DNA from: Micromonospora arborensis
GTDB lineage: Bacteria; Actinomycetota; Actinomycetes; Mycobacteriales; Micromonosporaceae
Direction of reading: 5' to 3'
Length of the DNA stretch: 64,000 bases
Assembly (NCBI RefSeq): GCF_003205615.1
Contig: NZ_PYBV01000019.1
Location: 1 to 64,000, forward strand
Part shown: positions 15,325 through 23,935 of the stretch, piece after piece
How positions within the stretch are numbered: the stretch's first letter is position 1
How the letters are laid out: every line of letters starts with the position of its first letter
Made by a program: the position numbers and the translations under genes
Notes under the pieces: generated by a model
What the model saw: the letters and a program-made list of their open reading frames with translations, nothing else
The model's database searches: none
Told to the model about the DNA's origin: nothing

Positions 15325-15807
15325 TCAGAGGGTGGTGCCCCAGACGGCCTCGGCGCCGGTGTGGCCGGTCAGGTAGACGTAGACCAGGGCGGCGATGGCC
15401 AGCGCCACGGCCGCCACCGCCAGCACGGGGGTGACCAGCGCCGGCAACCGCGGCACCCGGGGGTGCCCACTGGTGGCCACCAACAGCAGGATGGCGACGA
15501 TTCCGAGCGGCACCACGATGCGGAACAGGATGTCGCCGTAGCGTGAGTGCTCGAAGATCTGGTCGAGGATCTGACCCTGGAAGCCCCGGGCGACCAGCGC
15601 GTCGGTGAACGCCTCACCCGACTTGACGGCCACGAAGGCGGTCACCGGCGCGACCACGGCGAGGAGGCCCAGGGCCCAGTCCAGCCGGCGCCGCCACCGC
15701 GGCAGCCCCACGTACGCGATGGCCAGCACCGCCAGCAGCGGCACGAACACGACAACCGCGTGGACCACCAGGACGTGTACCGGTAGACCCAGGATCTCCT
15801 CGAACAT
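15325..15807 (-). CDS. DUF2231 four-helix membrane protein, 160 aa
   Basis: The start of the protein (MFEEILGLPVHVLVVHAVVVFVPLL) with its HVLVVH histidines is typical of DUF2231 proteins, and four membrane helices are visible (VVVFVPLLAVLAIAYV; WALGLLAVVAPVTAFVAV; ILFRIVVPLGIVAILLLVA; TPVLAVAAVALAIAALVYVYL). Some relatives are suspected cytochrome-like or oxygen-sensing membrane proteins, but the function is not established. ATG 15807 follows GGAGG; longer in-frame starts run into an unrelated sequence. Confidence 0.85.
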   Translation of the reverse strand: MFEEILGLPVHVLVVHAVVVFVPLLAVLAIAYVGLPRWRRRLDWALGLLAVVAPVTAFVAVKSGEAFTDALVARGFQGQILDQIFEHSRYGDILFRIVVPLGIVAILLLVATSGHPRVPRLPALVTPVLAVAAVALAIAALVYVYLTGHTGAEAVWGTTL

Positions 15808-16009
15808 CGAACCCTCCAGGTCGATCATGGTCAGGGGATGGCCAGCGTACGGCCCTCCGACCGTCCCCAGGCTCTCGACCGGACACACGCGCGCCACCGC
15901 GATCGGGTTCACCGTCGCGGGCCGCGCCTCGGATCTTCCCGGCTGTGTCGGTGGCCACCCGGCCCGGGCGACGGTTGTCGATGCTGGTCGCGCGTGCTGT
16001 CATTGGCCC

Positions 16010-16438
16010 ATGTCCGCTGCCGAGGAGCTGCTGCGATCGAGGGGCCTGCGTGTCACACGGCCGCGCCTCGCGGTGCTCGACGTGCTGGCCGGCGGTGGCC
16101 ACCTGGAGGTCGACGAGATCACCCGGCGCGTCCGCGAACGCCTCGACTCGGTCTCCACCCAGGCGGTCTACGACGTGCTGGGCGCGCTGTCCCGGGCCGG
16201 GCTGTCCCGACGGATCGAGCCGGCCGGCAGTCCCGCCCGCTACGAGGCACGCGTAGGCGACAACCACCACCACGTGGTCTGCCGGGGCTGCGGCGAGATC
16301 GCCGACATCGACTGTGCGGTGGGCAGCGCGCCGTGTCTGGAGCCGAACGTCGCGCACGGGTTCGAGGTGGACGAGGCGGAAGTGACCTTCTGGGGTCTCT
16401 GCCCCGGCTGCCGGGCCCGCCGCCTGGCCGACGTCTGA
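16010..16438 (+). CDS. Fur-family metalloregulator, 142 aa
   Basis: The winged helix (LRSRGLRVTRPRLAVLDVLA ... STQAVYDVLGALSRAGLSRR) is followed by the dimerisation domain with the metal-binding GDNHHHVVCRGCGEIADIDC motif and a C-terminal CPGC, giving the two CxxC pairs of a structural zinc site. The subtype resembles FurA/CatR regulators that usually sit beside catalase, but no catalase is present here. The ATG at 16010 opens the conserved domain directly. It may control the following DUF2236 gene 59 bases downstream. Confidence 0.9.
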   Translation: MSAAEELLRSRGLRVTRPRLAVLDVLAGGGHLEVDEITRRVRERLDSVSTQAVYDVLGALSRAGLSRRIEPAGSPARYEARVGDNHHHVVCRGCGEIADIDCAVGSAPCLEPNVAHGFEVDEAEVTFWGLCPGCRARRLADV

Positions 16439-16497
16439 CCGTCGGCACAGCCGACACGTGGCCGACGAGGTCGGCCCCAGCGTGGCACTCTTGGGCG

Positions 16498-17361
16498 GTG
16501 GACTCCGATGACCTCGGCCTCTTCGGTCCGGGTTCGGTCACGTGGAAGGTGCACGAGGAGCCGATCCTGATCGTCGCCGGCCTGCGCTCGCTCTACCTCC
16601 AGGCGTTGCACCCACAGGCGATGGCCGGGGTCGCGCAGAACAGCAACTACCGCACCGACGCCTGGGGCCGCCTGGTCCGCACCGCCACCTACGTGGCGAC
16701 CACCGTCTACGGGACGACCGCCGAGGCGGAGGCCGCCGGGGCCCGGCTGCGCCGGTTGCACGCCCGACTGCGGGCGACCGACCCCGCGACCGGCGTCGAG
16801 TTCCGCATCGACGATCCGGACCTGCTGCGCTGGGTGCACATCACCGAGGTCGAGTCGTTCCTCAGCACGGCTCGGCGTGCCGGGCTGCCGCTCAGCGACG
16901 ACGAGGTGGACGGCTACTACACCGAGCAGCGGCGCTCCGCCGCTCTGGTCGGCCTGGACCCGGCGACCGTCCCGGGCACCGCGGCCGAGGTCGCGGATTA
17001 CTACCGCGCCGTACGACCACAGTTGCGGATGACCCGGGAGGCCGCCGAGACGGCGCTCTTCCTCACTGCCCCGCCGCTGCCGTGGAAGCTCAGCCTGCCG
17101 GCCCGGTTGGGGCTCACGCTCGGCCCGCCGCGCTGGGCGTACCTGGGGATCGCCGGCACCGCGCTCGCACTGCTGCCGGCCTGGGCACGCCGCATGTACG
17201 GCGGGCTCGGTCTACCCACCACCGCCCTGTCGGCGGACCTGACCGTGCGCGCACTGCGGCTCGCGTTCGCTGCCGTCCCCCGTCGCTATCTGGAGGGGCC
17301 GTTGATTCAGGCTGCCAAGGAACGGGCCGCCCGCCGCACCGCTGCCCCGCTGCCCGGCTGA
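16498..17361 (+). CDS. DUF2236 / MpaB-type oxygenase family protein, 287 aa
   Basis: The N-terminal SVTWKVHEEPILIVAGLRSL and LYLQALHPQAMAGVAQNS are the hallmark of DUF2236 proteins (rubber oxygenase/MpaB-like), a mostly helical heme-type family; the HPQ histidine is the expected ligand. Later HITEVESF and YYTEQRRSAALVGLDPATVP are also typical. GTG 16498 has no ribosome binding site but gives the standard N-terminus. The substrate is unknown. It follows the Fur-type regulator in the same direction. Confidence 0.85.
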   Translation: MDSDDLGLFGPGSVTWKVHEEPILIVAGLRSLYLQALHPQAMAGVAQNSNYRTDAWGRLVRTATYVATTVYGTTAEAEAAGARLRRLHARLRATDPATGVEFRIDDPDLLRWVHITEVESFLSTARRAGLPLSDDEVDGYYTEQRRSAALVGLDPATVPGTAAEVADYYRAVRPQLRMTREAAETALFLTAPPLPWKLSLPARLGLTLGPPRWAYLGIAGTALALLPAWARRMYGGLGLPTTALSADLTVRALRLAFAAVPRRYLEGPLIQAAKERAARRTAAPLPG

Positions 17362-17375
17362 CCTGCCCCGTCCGG

Positions 17376-18326
17376 TCAACCGTCGGCGGGCCGGTCCATG
17401 GCTGCCCACGGCTCCTTGCCCGGCACCTGCGCGCCGGTCGGGCAGTGCCGTCGGAAGTCGCACCAGCCACAGCGCGGGCCGGGGGCCACCGGAAACGCCT
17501 CGTCCGCGTCGGCGCCGTCCGCCACCGCCCGTTCGGCGGCCATGATGTCGCGGGCCGTCTCCTCCGCGCGGGTCAGCTGCCGGGCCAGCGACTCGGTCGT
17601 GTGGTCGTGGCCGGCGACCGTGCCGGTCGGCAGGTGGTGCAGCTCCACCCGACGGCACGGTCGGCGGAACACCCGCTCGGCCGCGTACGCGTAGAGCGCC
17701 AACGCCTGCGAACCTCGGGCGTCGTCCGTGTCCAGCCCGGTGCGACCGGTCTTGTAGTCGACGATGACCAGCTCCGGCCCTTCCGGCCCGGGTCGCGAGT
17801 CGATCCGGTCGGCCCGGCCGTTGAACGCCAGCACGGCGGTCTTGACCGCCACCACCCGCTCCACGCCGAGCGGGTCGGCATCCGGCTCCAGCGTCTCGAC
17901 GTACGCCTCCAACCAGCCCAACGCCCTCCGGTAGGCGGCCCGCTCCTGCTCGTCGTCGCGGTAACCCTCGCGAACCCAGGTGGCCTTGAGCAGGGTGGCC
18001 AACACCTCGGGGCGGCGTCGGTCGGCGGCCAGCGCATACCAGTTCTTCAGGGCTGTGTGCACGCTGGCACCGAGCGAGTTGTGCGCCCACGGCGGGCCCT
18101 TGGGCGGGGCCGGCCGGTCGACGTAGGAGTAGCGGTAGCGGCGTGGGCAGTCCGCGTACGCGCCGAGCTTGCTCGGTGTGCAGACGAACAGGCGCTCCGG
18201 CATGCCCTCGAAACCGAGCTGCTCGGCACCGCCGGCGCGCTGTTGCGGTGCCCGGCCACCGGCCGCCGGCCGTCCCGCTGAGGAGGATCGTCGCACGCCT
18301 GCGATCCTGCCATCCCCCTGCGACAT
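17376..18326 (-). CDS. RecB-family PD-(D/E)XK nuclease with probable Fe-S cluster, 316 aa
   Basis: The nuclease core is visible as NGRADRIDS and LVIVDYKTGR (motifs II/III). One cysteine in YADCPRRYRY near the N-terminus plus CGWCDFRRHCPTG near the C-terminus form the four-cysteine pattern of AddB/Cas4-type Fe-S nucleases. Such single-domain proteins are widespread in actinobacteria and are annotated as RecB exonucleases. The ATG at 18326 has no good ribosome binding site; a later ATG at 18203 (MPERLFVCTPSKL) gives a more typical start. The N-terminal 41 residues are therefore doubtful. Confidence 0.85.
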   Translation of the reverse strand: MSQGDGRIAGVRRSSSAGRPAAGGRAPQQRAGGAEQLGFEGMPERLFVCTPSKLGAYADCPRRYRYSYVDRPAPPKGPPWAHNSLGASVHTALKNWYALAADRRRPEVLATLLKATWVREGYRDDEQERAAYRRALGWLEAYVETLEPDADPLGVERVVAVKTAVLAFNGRADRIDSRPGPEGPELVIVDYKTGRTGLDTDDARGSQALALYAYAAERVFRRPCRRVELHHLPTGTVAGHDHTTESLARQLTRAEETARDIMAAERAVADGADADEAFPVAPGPRCGWCDFRRHCPTGAQVPGKEPWAAMDRPADG

Positions 18327-18340
18327 CGTCGGTACGCCGG

Positions 18341-18955
18341 TCAGGTCATGTTCACGTACTGCGTGACGAAGGCGAACACCGCGTCGGCGATGAGCTGCAC
18401 GGCGATCGCGGCCAGCAGCAGACCGGCGATCCGGGTCAGCACCTCGATCCCGCCGGGTCGGAGGATCTTCACGATGCCGCCGGAGAAGCGCAGGACGATC
18501 CAGACCGCGAGCATCACGGCGAGGATCGCCACGGCGATGGCCGTGTAGTCGCCGAACCCGTCGGCCTGCTGGACGAAGAGCATGGTCGCCACGATGGCGC
18601 CCGGGCCGGCCAGCAGCGGAGTGCCGAGCGGCACCAGCGCGATGTTCGAGGTGGCGTCCGAGCTCGGGCCGTCGGTCTTGCCGGTGAGCAACTCCAGGGC
18701 GACGAGCACGAGCAGCAGCCCACCGGCCGCCTGCAGCGCCGGAAGGTCCACGTGCAGGTAGTCCAGCAGGGTCTGCCCCGCCACCGCGAAGACCACGATC
18801 ACGCCCAACGCCAGCGTGACGGCCTGCCAGGCCGCCCGATTGCGGTCGCGGGCGGGCAGCGGGCCGGTCAACGCCAGGAAGATCGGCACCATGCCCGGCG
18901 GGTCAGTGATCACCAGCAGGGTCACGAAAACCTCGCCGAACAGCTTCAGCTCCAC
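18341..18955 (-). CDS. MarC-family membrane protein, 204 aa
   Basis: MarC proteins are six-helix inner-membrane proteins of unknown transport function. The N-terminal FVTLLVITDPPGMVPIFLAL with its DPPG motif and the internal repeat PLGTPLLAGPGAIVATMLF are diagnostic. Length is normal. The neighbours (RecB-type nuclease 14 bases downstream, PHP gene upstream) match other Micromonosporaceae. Confidence 0.93.
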   Translation of the reverse strand: MELKLFGEVFVTLLVITDPPGMVPIFLALTGPLPARDRNRAAWQAVTLALGVIVVFAVAGQTLLDYLHVDLPALQAAGGLLLVLVALELLTGKTDGPSSDATSNIALVPLGTPLLAGPGAIVATMLFVQQADGFGDYTAIAVAILAVMLAVWIVLRFSGGIVKILRPGGIEVLTRIAGLLLAAIAVQLIADAVFAFVTQYVNMT

Positions 18956-18995
18956 GTGATCAACCTATCCGTGCCGCCCTCAGCCGAAACTGGGA

Positions 18996-19868
18996 TCAGC
19001 CGGAAGCGACCTCGGTCACCCCTTCGGCGACGATCCGCTCGTACGCCTCGACGCTGGTGCTGAATTCTCCGAGCTGGACGGTCTTGTGAGTGCCGTGAAA
19101 ATCCGAGGAGCCGGTGACGAACAGGCCCCACTCGGCGGCGAGCCCACGTACGTGCTCCCGCTCAGCCGGGCTGTGGTCCTCGTGGTCGGCTTCCAGCCCG
19201 GCCAGTCCGGCGGCGGCCAGCTCGGCGATCAGCTCGTCGGGCACCACCCGGCCGCGCCGGGTGGCCCGGGGATGGGCGAAGACCGGCACGCCGCCGGCCG
19301 CCCGGACCAGCCGGATCGCCCGGAACACGTCGATGTCGTCCTTGGGCAGCCGGTACCGCTCGCCCAGCCAGTCCGGACCGAACGCCTCCCGGGTGCTGCC
19401 GACCAGGCCGGCCCGGATCAGCGCCTGCGCGATGTGCGGGCGGCCCACGGTGCCCCCGCCGGCACCGGCCAGGATGTCCGGCCAGTTCACGTCGATGCCG
19501 TCGGCGCGCAGCAGCGCGACGATCCGTTCGCCGCGCTCCTCCCGGGCGGCCCGCACCCGGGCCAGCTCGGCAACCAGGTCCGGATGATCGGGGTCGAACA
19601 GGTACGCCAGCAGGTGCAGCGGCACCGCCGGCTGCGTACCGGACCAGCGGCAGGACAACTCCGCGCCCCGGATCAGGCGTAGCCCCGGCGGCAGCGCGTC
19701 GACGGCCGGCCTCCAGCCGGCGGTGGTGTCGTGATCGGTGATCGCGAGCACGTCCAACCCGGCCTCGGCGGCAGCGCGGACCAACTCGGTGGGGCTCAGC
19801 GTGCCGTCGCTGGCCGTCGAGTGGGTGTGCAGGTCGATCCTCGGGGCGGAGCCGGTACCTGAGGTCAC
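18996..19868 (-). CDS. PHP-domain phosphoesterase (TrpH/RNase AM-like), 290 aa
   Basis: The metal-binding PHP motifs are intact: DLHTHSTASDG, DVLAITDHDTT, GAELSC, and later VPVFAHPRA and GSDFHG. This set matches the TrpH/YciV family, members of which act as 3'-phosphonucleotidases or 5'-3' exonucleases on RNA ends. The ATG at 19868 gives the normal N-terminus eight residues before the first motif. The gene reads toward marC, 40 bases away. Confidence 0.92.
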   Translation of the reverse strand: MTSGTGSAPRIDLHTHSTASDGTLSPTELVRAAAEAGLDVLAITDHDTTAGWRPAVDALPPGLRLIRGAELSCRWSGTQPAVPLHLLAYLFDPDHPDLVAELARVRAAREERGERIVALLRADGIDVNWPDILAGAGGGTVGRPHIAQALIRAGLVGSTREAFGPDWLGERYRLPKDDIDVFRAIRLVRAAGGVPVFAHPRATRRGRVVPDELIAELAAAGLAGLEADHEDHSPAEREHVRGLAAEWGLFVTGSSDFHGTHKTVQLGEFSTSVEAYERIVAEGVTEVASG

Positions 19869-19929
19869 CTCACGACGCTACCGAGCGACATCCGAGCCCG
19901 ACTCACGGAGGTCACCGTGGTCGCGTGGG

Positions 19930-21189
19930 TCAGAGGCCGGACACCAGGACTGGGCGGTCGCCGGCTGGCACGCCGGGCACCGGAGTGGGGCTGGCGGGCT
20001 TTCCTGCCCGCACCCGGCCGACGTCGACCCGGACCAGGTCGCCGGTGCCGTCGAGGTAGGAGGCGTGGGAGTCGTCGCTCCAGACGACCGGGCCAGTCAT
20101 CGGCGGCCCTGCCGAAGCGGCTGTCGTTTTCGGCCCGAGCTGCCACAGGTCGACCAGCAGGGCCCGGTTGGCCTTGCCCACCCGCCCGTTCACCAGCAGC
20201 CACCGGCCGTCCGCCGAGATCCCGCCGACTCCGTCCTGGCTGAGGTCCGGGCCGCAGCCGGTCTGTCGCGGTGTCAGGTGCGTCGGGTCGAGCACGGCCA
20301 GGCAGGTCCTACCCGGGCCGGTCGTGGCGATCTGGCCGACGAGCCGACCGTCGGGCAGCTTCCCGTAGACGTTGAGGCTCTGGTGGTCGACGGCCCCGGG
20401 CAACTGCCCGAGAGCGGGCCGCCAGAGGGTGTGACCAGCGTCGGCCGGGTCGAGTCGGACCAGCACGCTGTCGCCGACGAACCGGACGGGTTCCGCGTCT
20501 GCGGGTGCCGGGGTGCGTGCCGCCGCGATGAGCTGGGTGCCGATCAGCCCTGCCACCAGTAGGTCGCTGCCGTCGCGCCAGGCGACCTGGCGGCTGTCCG
20601 GCGCCAGGACGATCGGGCCCGCCCCGGCCAGCAGCACCTGCACCAGGCCGTCGTCCTGCACCACCCAGAGGGAACGACCGGCGGTGGAAGGTGTGCTGAC
20701 CACCAGCCAACCGTCACCACCGGGCAGGGGCTGGGCGCGTTCGGCCGGTCCGACGTCGGGCAGCACCAGCCGCCGCCCGTCGGCGCTGACCAGCGTCTCG
20801 CTCATGAGCCGGGCCGGGGGCGTTCCGGGCGAGGGGTCGACGCCTGGGACGCTGGCCGTCGGAATCGGCCCGACGGACGGGTCCGGGTCACCGATCACCA
20901 CGATGGGTTTCCCATCCCGCCCGGTCTCGGCACCGAGCTGGGCCATGCCGGCGCTGAGCAGAACGGTGGCGACCGCCGCGAGGGCGAGGCCGGCCACGGT
21001 GCGTCGACGCCGGATCCGGTTCGCCCGGCGGATGGCCTGGCCCGCCGGGTCGACGCCCAGTGGACGGGCGAGGGCGACCTGGCGCGAGAGGGTCTCCCGC
21101 ACCGCACCTTCGAGCTCGTCAGGCCGCACCTGATAGGAACGCCGAGGGCCGTCCGTCAGGTTGTCGGTCTGGCCTGGGAATCCGCTCAC
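19930..21189 (-). CDS. Membrane-anchored partner of the SigE-type sigma factor, 419 aa
   Basis: The first ~75 residues are cytoplasmic, followed by one membrane helix (TVAGLALAAVATVLLSAGMA) and a ~310-residue extracellular part with repeated beta motifs (WLVVSTPSTAGRSLWVVQDD, TLWRPALGQLPGAVD), suggesting a beta-propeller. The GTG start overlaps the sigma stop (GTGA at 21186-21189), so the two are translated together, which is the arrangement of a sigma factor and its membrane partner or anti-sigma. No classical anti-sigma zinc motif is seen. Confidence 0.7.
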   Translation of the reverse strand: MSGFPGQTDNLTDGPRRSYQVRPDELEGAVRETLSRQVALARPLGVDPAGQAIRRANRIRRRRTVAGLALAAVATVLLSAGMAQLGAETGRDGKPIVVIGDPDPSVGPIPTASVPGVDPSPGTPPARLMSETLVSADGRRLVLPDVGPAERAQPLPGGDGWLVVSTPSTAGRSLWVVQDDGLVQVLLAGAGPIVLAPDSRQVAWRDGSDLLVAGLIGTQLIAAARTPAPADAEPVRFVGDSVLVRLDPADAGHTLWRPALGQLPGAVDHQSLNVYGKLPDGRLVGQIATTGPGRTCLAVLDPTHLTPRQTGCGPDLSQDGVGGISADGRWLLVNGRVGKANRALLVDLWQLGPKTTAASAGPPMTGPVVWSDDSHASYLDGTGDLVRVDVGRVRAGKPASPTPVPGVPAGDRPVLVSGL

Positions 21190-21917
21190 TGTTGCTCCCC
21201 GGAGCCCGTGCCGACGGGCACGGCCGCCGGGGCGGTGGGCAGCACGACCGGCGGGCCGATCGGCCGTGGCGCGGCCGGACGGGGCATGGCCGGACGGGGG
21301 ACGGGTCGGCCAGCCGCCTGCCGGGTTCTGAGTGTCGCGGCAACACCGGTGGCCGGGGCCTGCCCGGTCGGGACGCCCGAGCCGCCAGGGCGGGCAGCGC
21401 CGGCTGCGGCGGCCAGGTCCGGTGCGTCGGCGCCCATCCGCCGGCGCAGTGTGGCCAACGCCCGGGACGCCTGGCTCTTCACCGTGCCCGGCGAGATGTC
21501 CAGCATCGCGGCGGTCTGCGCCTCGGACATGTCCTCGTAGTAGCGCAGCACCAACACCGCCCGCTGCCGGTGGGGCAGTTCCCTGAGGTGTCGCCAGAGC
21601 AGGTCGCGGTCGAGTTGCTGCTCGATCTCGTCGACACCGGCCCGCTCCGGCAGCACCTCGGTGGGGCGTTCACCGTGCCAGCGTCGCCGCCACCAACTCG
21701 TCGACGTGTTGACCATCACCCGTCGGGCGTACGGCTCGACGGCCTCGATCCCGCCGAGCCGTTTCCACGCGAGGTAGGTCTTGGTCAACGCCGTCTGGAG
21801 CAGATCCTCGGCCGTGGCCCAGTCCCCGGTGAGCAGATAGGCGGTGCGTAGCAGCGCGGCGGAGCGGGCCGCGACGAACTCGCGGAACTGCTCCTCCAGC
21901 GTGTCCCTGCTCGCCAC
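21186..21917 (-). CDS. SigE-family ECF RNA polymerase sigma factor, 243 aa
   Basis: Region 2 (REFVAARSAALLRTAYLLTGDWATAEDLLQ) and region 4 (LPHRQRAVLVLRYYEDMSEAQTAAMLDISPGTVKSQASRAL) are typical of the SigE-like ECF subfamily. GTG 21917 follows GGAGGTGG. The protein carries an extra ~75-residue Pro/Ala/Arg-rich tail after region 4 (RPVPRPAMPRPAAPRPIGPP), which most family members lack. It is co-translated with the membrane protein downstream. Confidence 0.9.
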   Translation of the reverse strand: MASRDTLEEQFREFVAARSAALLRTAYLLTGDWATAEDLLQTALTKTYLAWKRLGGIEAVEPYARRVMVNTSTSWWRRRWHGERPTEVLPERAGVDEIEQQLDRDLLWRHLRELPHRQRAVLVLRYYEDMSEAQTAAMLDISPGTVKSQASRALATLRRRMGADAPDLAAAAGAARPGGSGVPTGQAPATGVAATLRTRQAAGRPVPRPAMPRPAAPRPIGPPVVLPTAPAAVPVGTGSGEQQ

Positions 21918-22020
21918 CGCCCACCTCCGCGCCCCAGTCGTCCTGGCAGAGTGCCACGTCAGAGGCGTTCCGGTCCATGACGAAAGGTGTGCACTTGCTC
22001 CGATGTTCGGTCGAAAACCT

Positions 22021-22896
22021 TCACGCCCCGTCGTCGGCCTTGGCCTCGTCGGCCTCCTTGCCGAGCCGTGCCTCGACCGCCTGCGGCTCGTACATCTCCT
22101 CGACCACACGCAGGTAGAGCTCGTTCGGGTTGGGCAGATTCTTGATCTCGCGGAGCGCCTGCTCCTGGCCGGCGGACTCCAGCACGAACGTGCCGTAGTT
22201 GAGCGCTCGACCGGTCGGCGTCTGCTCGTACTTCATGTCGGTGACCCGGACCAGCGGCATCATCGCCACCTTGCGGGTGACGATGCCGTTGACCACCATG
22301 ACCCGCTTGTTGGTCAGGATGAAGCGGTCATACCACCAGTCGGCGACCTTCCAGGCCACCCAGCCCATCACCGCGAACCAGAGCAACACGGCGATGGTGG
22401 TCAACGCGCCCACGGCCTGCCCGGCGAGGAAGCCGGCGAGGTAGCCGAGCACGAAGGTCGCCGCGACGCCGATGAGAAGCGGGTTGGTGAGGTGGATCCA
22501 GTGCCGCTTCCACTCACCCCGGTAGCGCTCGGTGGGGAAGAGATAGCGAGCGACCAGCGAACTGGGCTCGTCTTCCAGTGGCAGCACCCGCCGAGGAGTC
22601 GAGCCGGTCGCGTCCGCGCGCAACCCGGCCAGCTCGTCCTCGGAGATCTGCGGCTGCTGGTAGCCGGCCTCCGGATCACGGATCCAGGCCCGGCCCGAAC
22701 GACCCTGGCCGGCATAGCCGGGCCCGTCGCCGTAGCCGACGTCGTCCGAAAGGGACGGACCATCGGACAGGCCGGGCCCGGCCCCGTAGTCCGGGCCGTC
22801 ATCAGGCCCGATCCGCGGGATCGGCTCGGTGTCACGTTCGCGACGTTCCCGGTCGGGGTCGTCCGGGTCGAAGGGTGGACCGGAGGGGCTGCCCAT
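22021..22896 (-). CDS. Bacterial PH-domain membrane protein, 291 aa
   Basis: An acidic, disordered N-terminal third (residues 1-110) precedes a PH-domain/YdbT-type module: two membrane helices (NPLLIGVAATFVLGYLAGFLAG and TTIAVLLWFAVMGWVAWKV) and then WYDRFILTNKRVMVVNGIVTRK and MMPLVRVTDMKYEQTPTGRAL. That last part is the signature of bPH_2 (DUF304) proteins. The role is unknown. It starts six bases after the 52-aa gene. Confidence 0.85.
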   Translation of the reverse strand: MGSPSGPPFDPDDPDRERRERDTEPIPRIGPDDGPDYGAGPGLSDGPSLSDDVGYGDGPGYAGQGRSGRAWIRDPEAGYQQPQISEDELAGLRADATGSTPRRVLPLEDEPSSLVARYLFPTERYRGEWKRHWIHLTNPLLIGVAATFVLGYLAGFLAGQAVGALTTIAVLLWFAVMGWVAWKVADWWYDRFILTNKRVMVVNGIVTRKVAMMPLVRVTDMKYEQTPTGRALNYGTFVLESAGQEQALREIKNLPNPNELYLRVVEEMYEPQAVEARLGKEADEAKADDGA

Positions 22897-22902
22897 CGGC
22901 GG

Positions 22903-23061
22903 TTAAGCGACGAGGCTGGTGAAGAAGTCGCCGAACCCCTGAGCGATATCCATGATCCCGCCGCCGAGCGACTTGAACACGTCTGCCGCAGAGTTTGGCC
23001 GATAGGCGACGAAGAAGATCAAGAATGCGATTCCGGCCCAGGTGAGGACCTTCTTGACCAT
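22903..23061 (-). CDS. Conserved 52-aa membrane miniprotein
   Basis: The minus strand from ATG 23061 to TAA encodes 52 residues: MVKKVLTWAGIAFLIFFVAY, then RPNSAADVFKSLGGGIMDIA and QGFGDFFTSLVA. It has one N-terminal membrane helix and an amphipathic C-terminal part. From memory, near-identical small proteins are conserved in actinobacteria. It lies immediately upstream of the PH-domain membrane gene and is probably in the same transcript. It is short enough to be missed by length cut-offs. Confidence 0.8.
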   Translation of the reverse strand: MVKKVLTWAGIAFLIFFVAYRPNSAADVFKSLGGGIMDIAQGFGDFFTSLVA

Positions 23062-23177
23062 GGCGGGCCATCCTCTCGCGCGGCGCCGGGTCCCATTACC
23101 GCAGCGGCACCCAGAGTATCAGTGTGGTGTCGTACAGTGAAGATCTGCGTCCGTTCTCCGTCAAACCAGAAGGATTG

Positions 23178-23867
23178 TCAAACCCTCCCTGGTAGGTACG
23201 GAGACGGTGCGCCGTACACGAGCTCGGGCGGAGTCCACTCGGTCAGGTCGTGTAACACGACGTCTTCCGCGAGCAGGTGACCCGCACTCGCCGGCCAGGC
23301 TATCGCATGGAGCCAGATTCCCCGAGCTTCGCCAGCGTACGCGCTTCGATCCGTCGGAGAATTCACCAACCACAGTGGAGTCGGGTGCCCGGCGACCCTG
23401 ATCCTGGCCTGTCCGACGTGGTCGGGGTGACCCGGCCCCGGGTCGGTCAGCGCGTCGGCCAACTCCGGTCCCGGATCCGGGCCAGCCAGTCCGGCGAGCC
23501 GGGTGCCCAGGCCGACGCCCGGCTCCTCGGCCACGAAGACCAGATCGGCCGGACCACCGCCCAGGGGCGCCGGGCCCGCGCAGGCCACCGCGGTCGCCCG
23601 CACACCGGTCCGCTCGTCCCCGGCGTACGCCACGCCGGTGAGGGTCCAGCCGGGCGGCAGCGGCCACGGGCACCACAGCGGGGTCACCGGCGGATCCCCG
23701 GTCGCGGTGATCCGTTCCACCACGCTCGCCACGATGTCCGCTCCGATGTGCTCCGGTACGTGCAGGGGCGGCACCGGGCCACAGCGCAGACACCTCGAGT
23801 CGGCATGCATCAGATCCGGCGCCCGTACCGGGCCCCCGCATCTCGGACAACTCACCGCGACACTCAC
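23178..23867 (-). CDS. DUF6758 family protein with zinc-ribbon N-terminus, 229 aa
   Basis: The N-terminus VSVAVSCPRCGGPVRAPD ... CLRCGPVPPLHVPEHIGAD has two CxxC pairs forming a zinc ribbon and matches the actinobacterial DUF6758 family. The remaining ~180 residues are alpha/beta with conserved aromatic stretches (PLWCPWPLPPGWTLTGVAYA, WLHAIAWPASAGHLLAEDV). GTG 23867 starts the conserved domain directly. Function unknown. Confidence 0.85.
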   Translation of the reverse strand: MSVAVSCPRCGGPVRAPDLMHADSRCLRCGPVPPLHVPEHIGADIVASVVERITATGDPPVTPLWCPWPLPPGWTLTGVAYAGDERTGVRATAVACAGPAPLGGGPADLVFVAEEPGVGLGTRLAGLAGPDPGPELADALTDPGPGHPDHVGQARIRVAGHPTPLWLVNSPTDRSAYAGEARGIWLHAIAWPASAGHLLAEDVVLHDLTEWTPPELVYGAPSPYLPGRV

Positions 23868-23935
23868 ATCCCCACCGTCGCCCCGAACCGCCGGCACGTC
23901 AAGCCGGAACGTCCGATTCGGCCTCTGGGCGCGGC

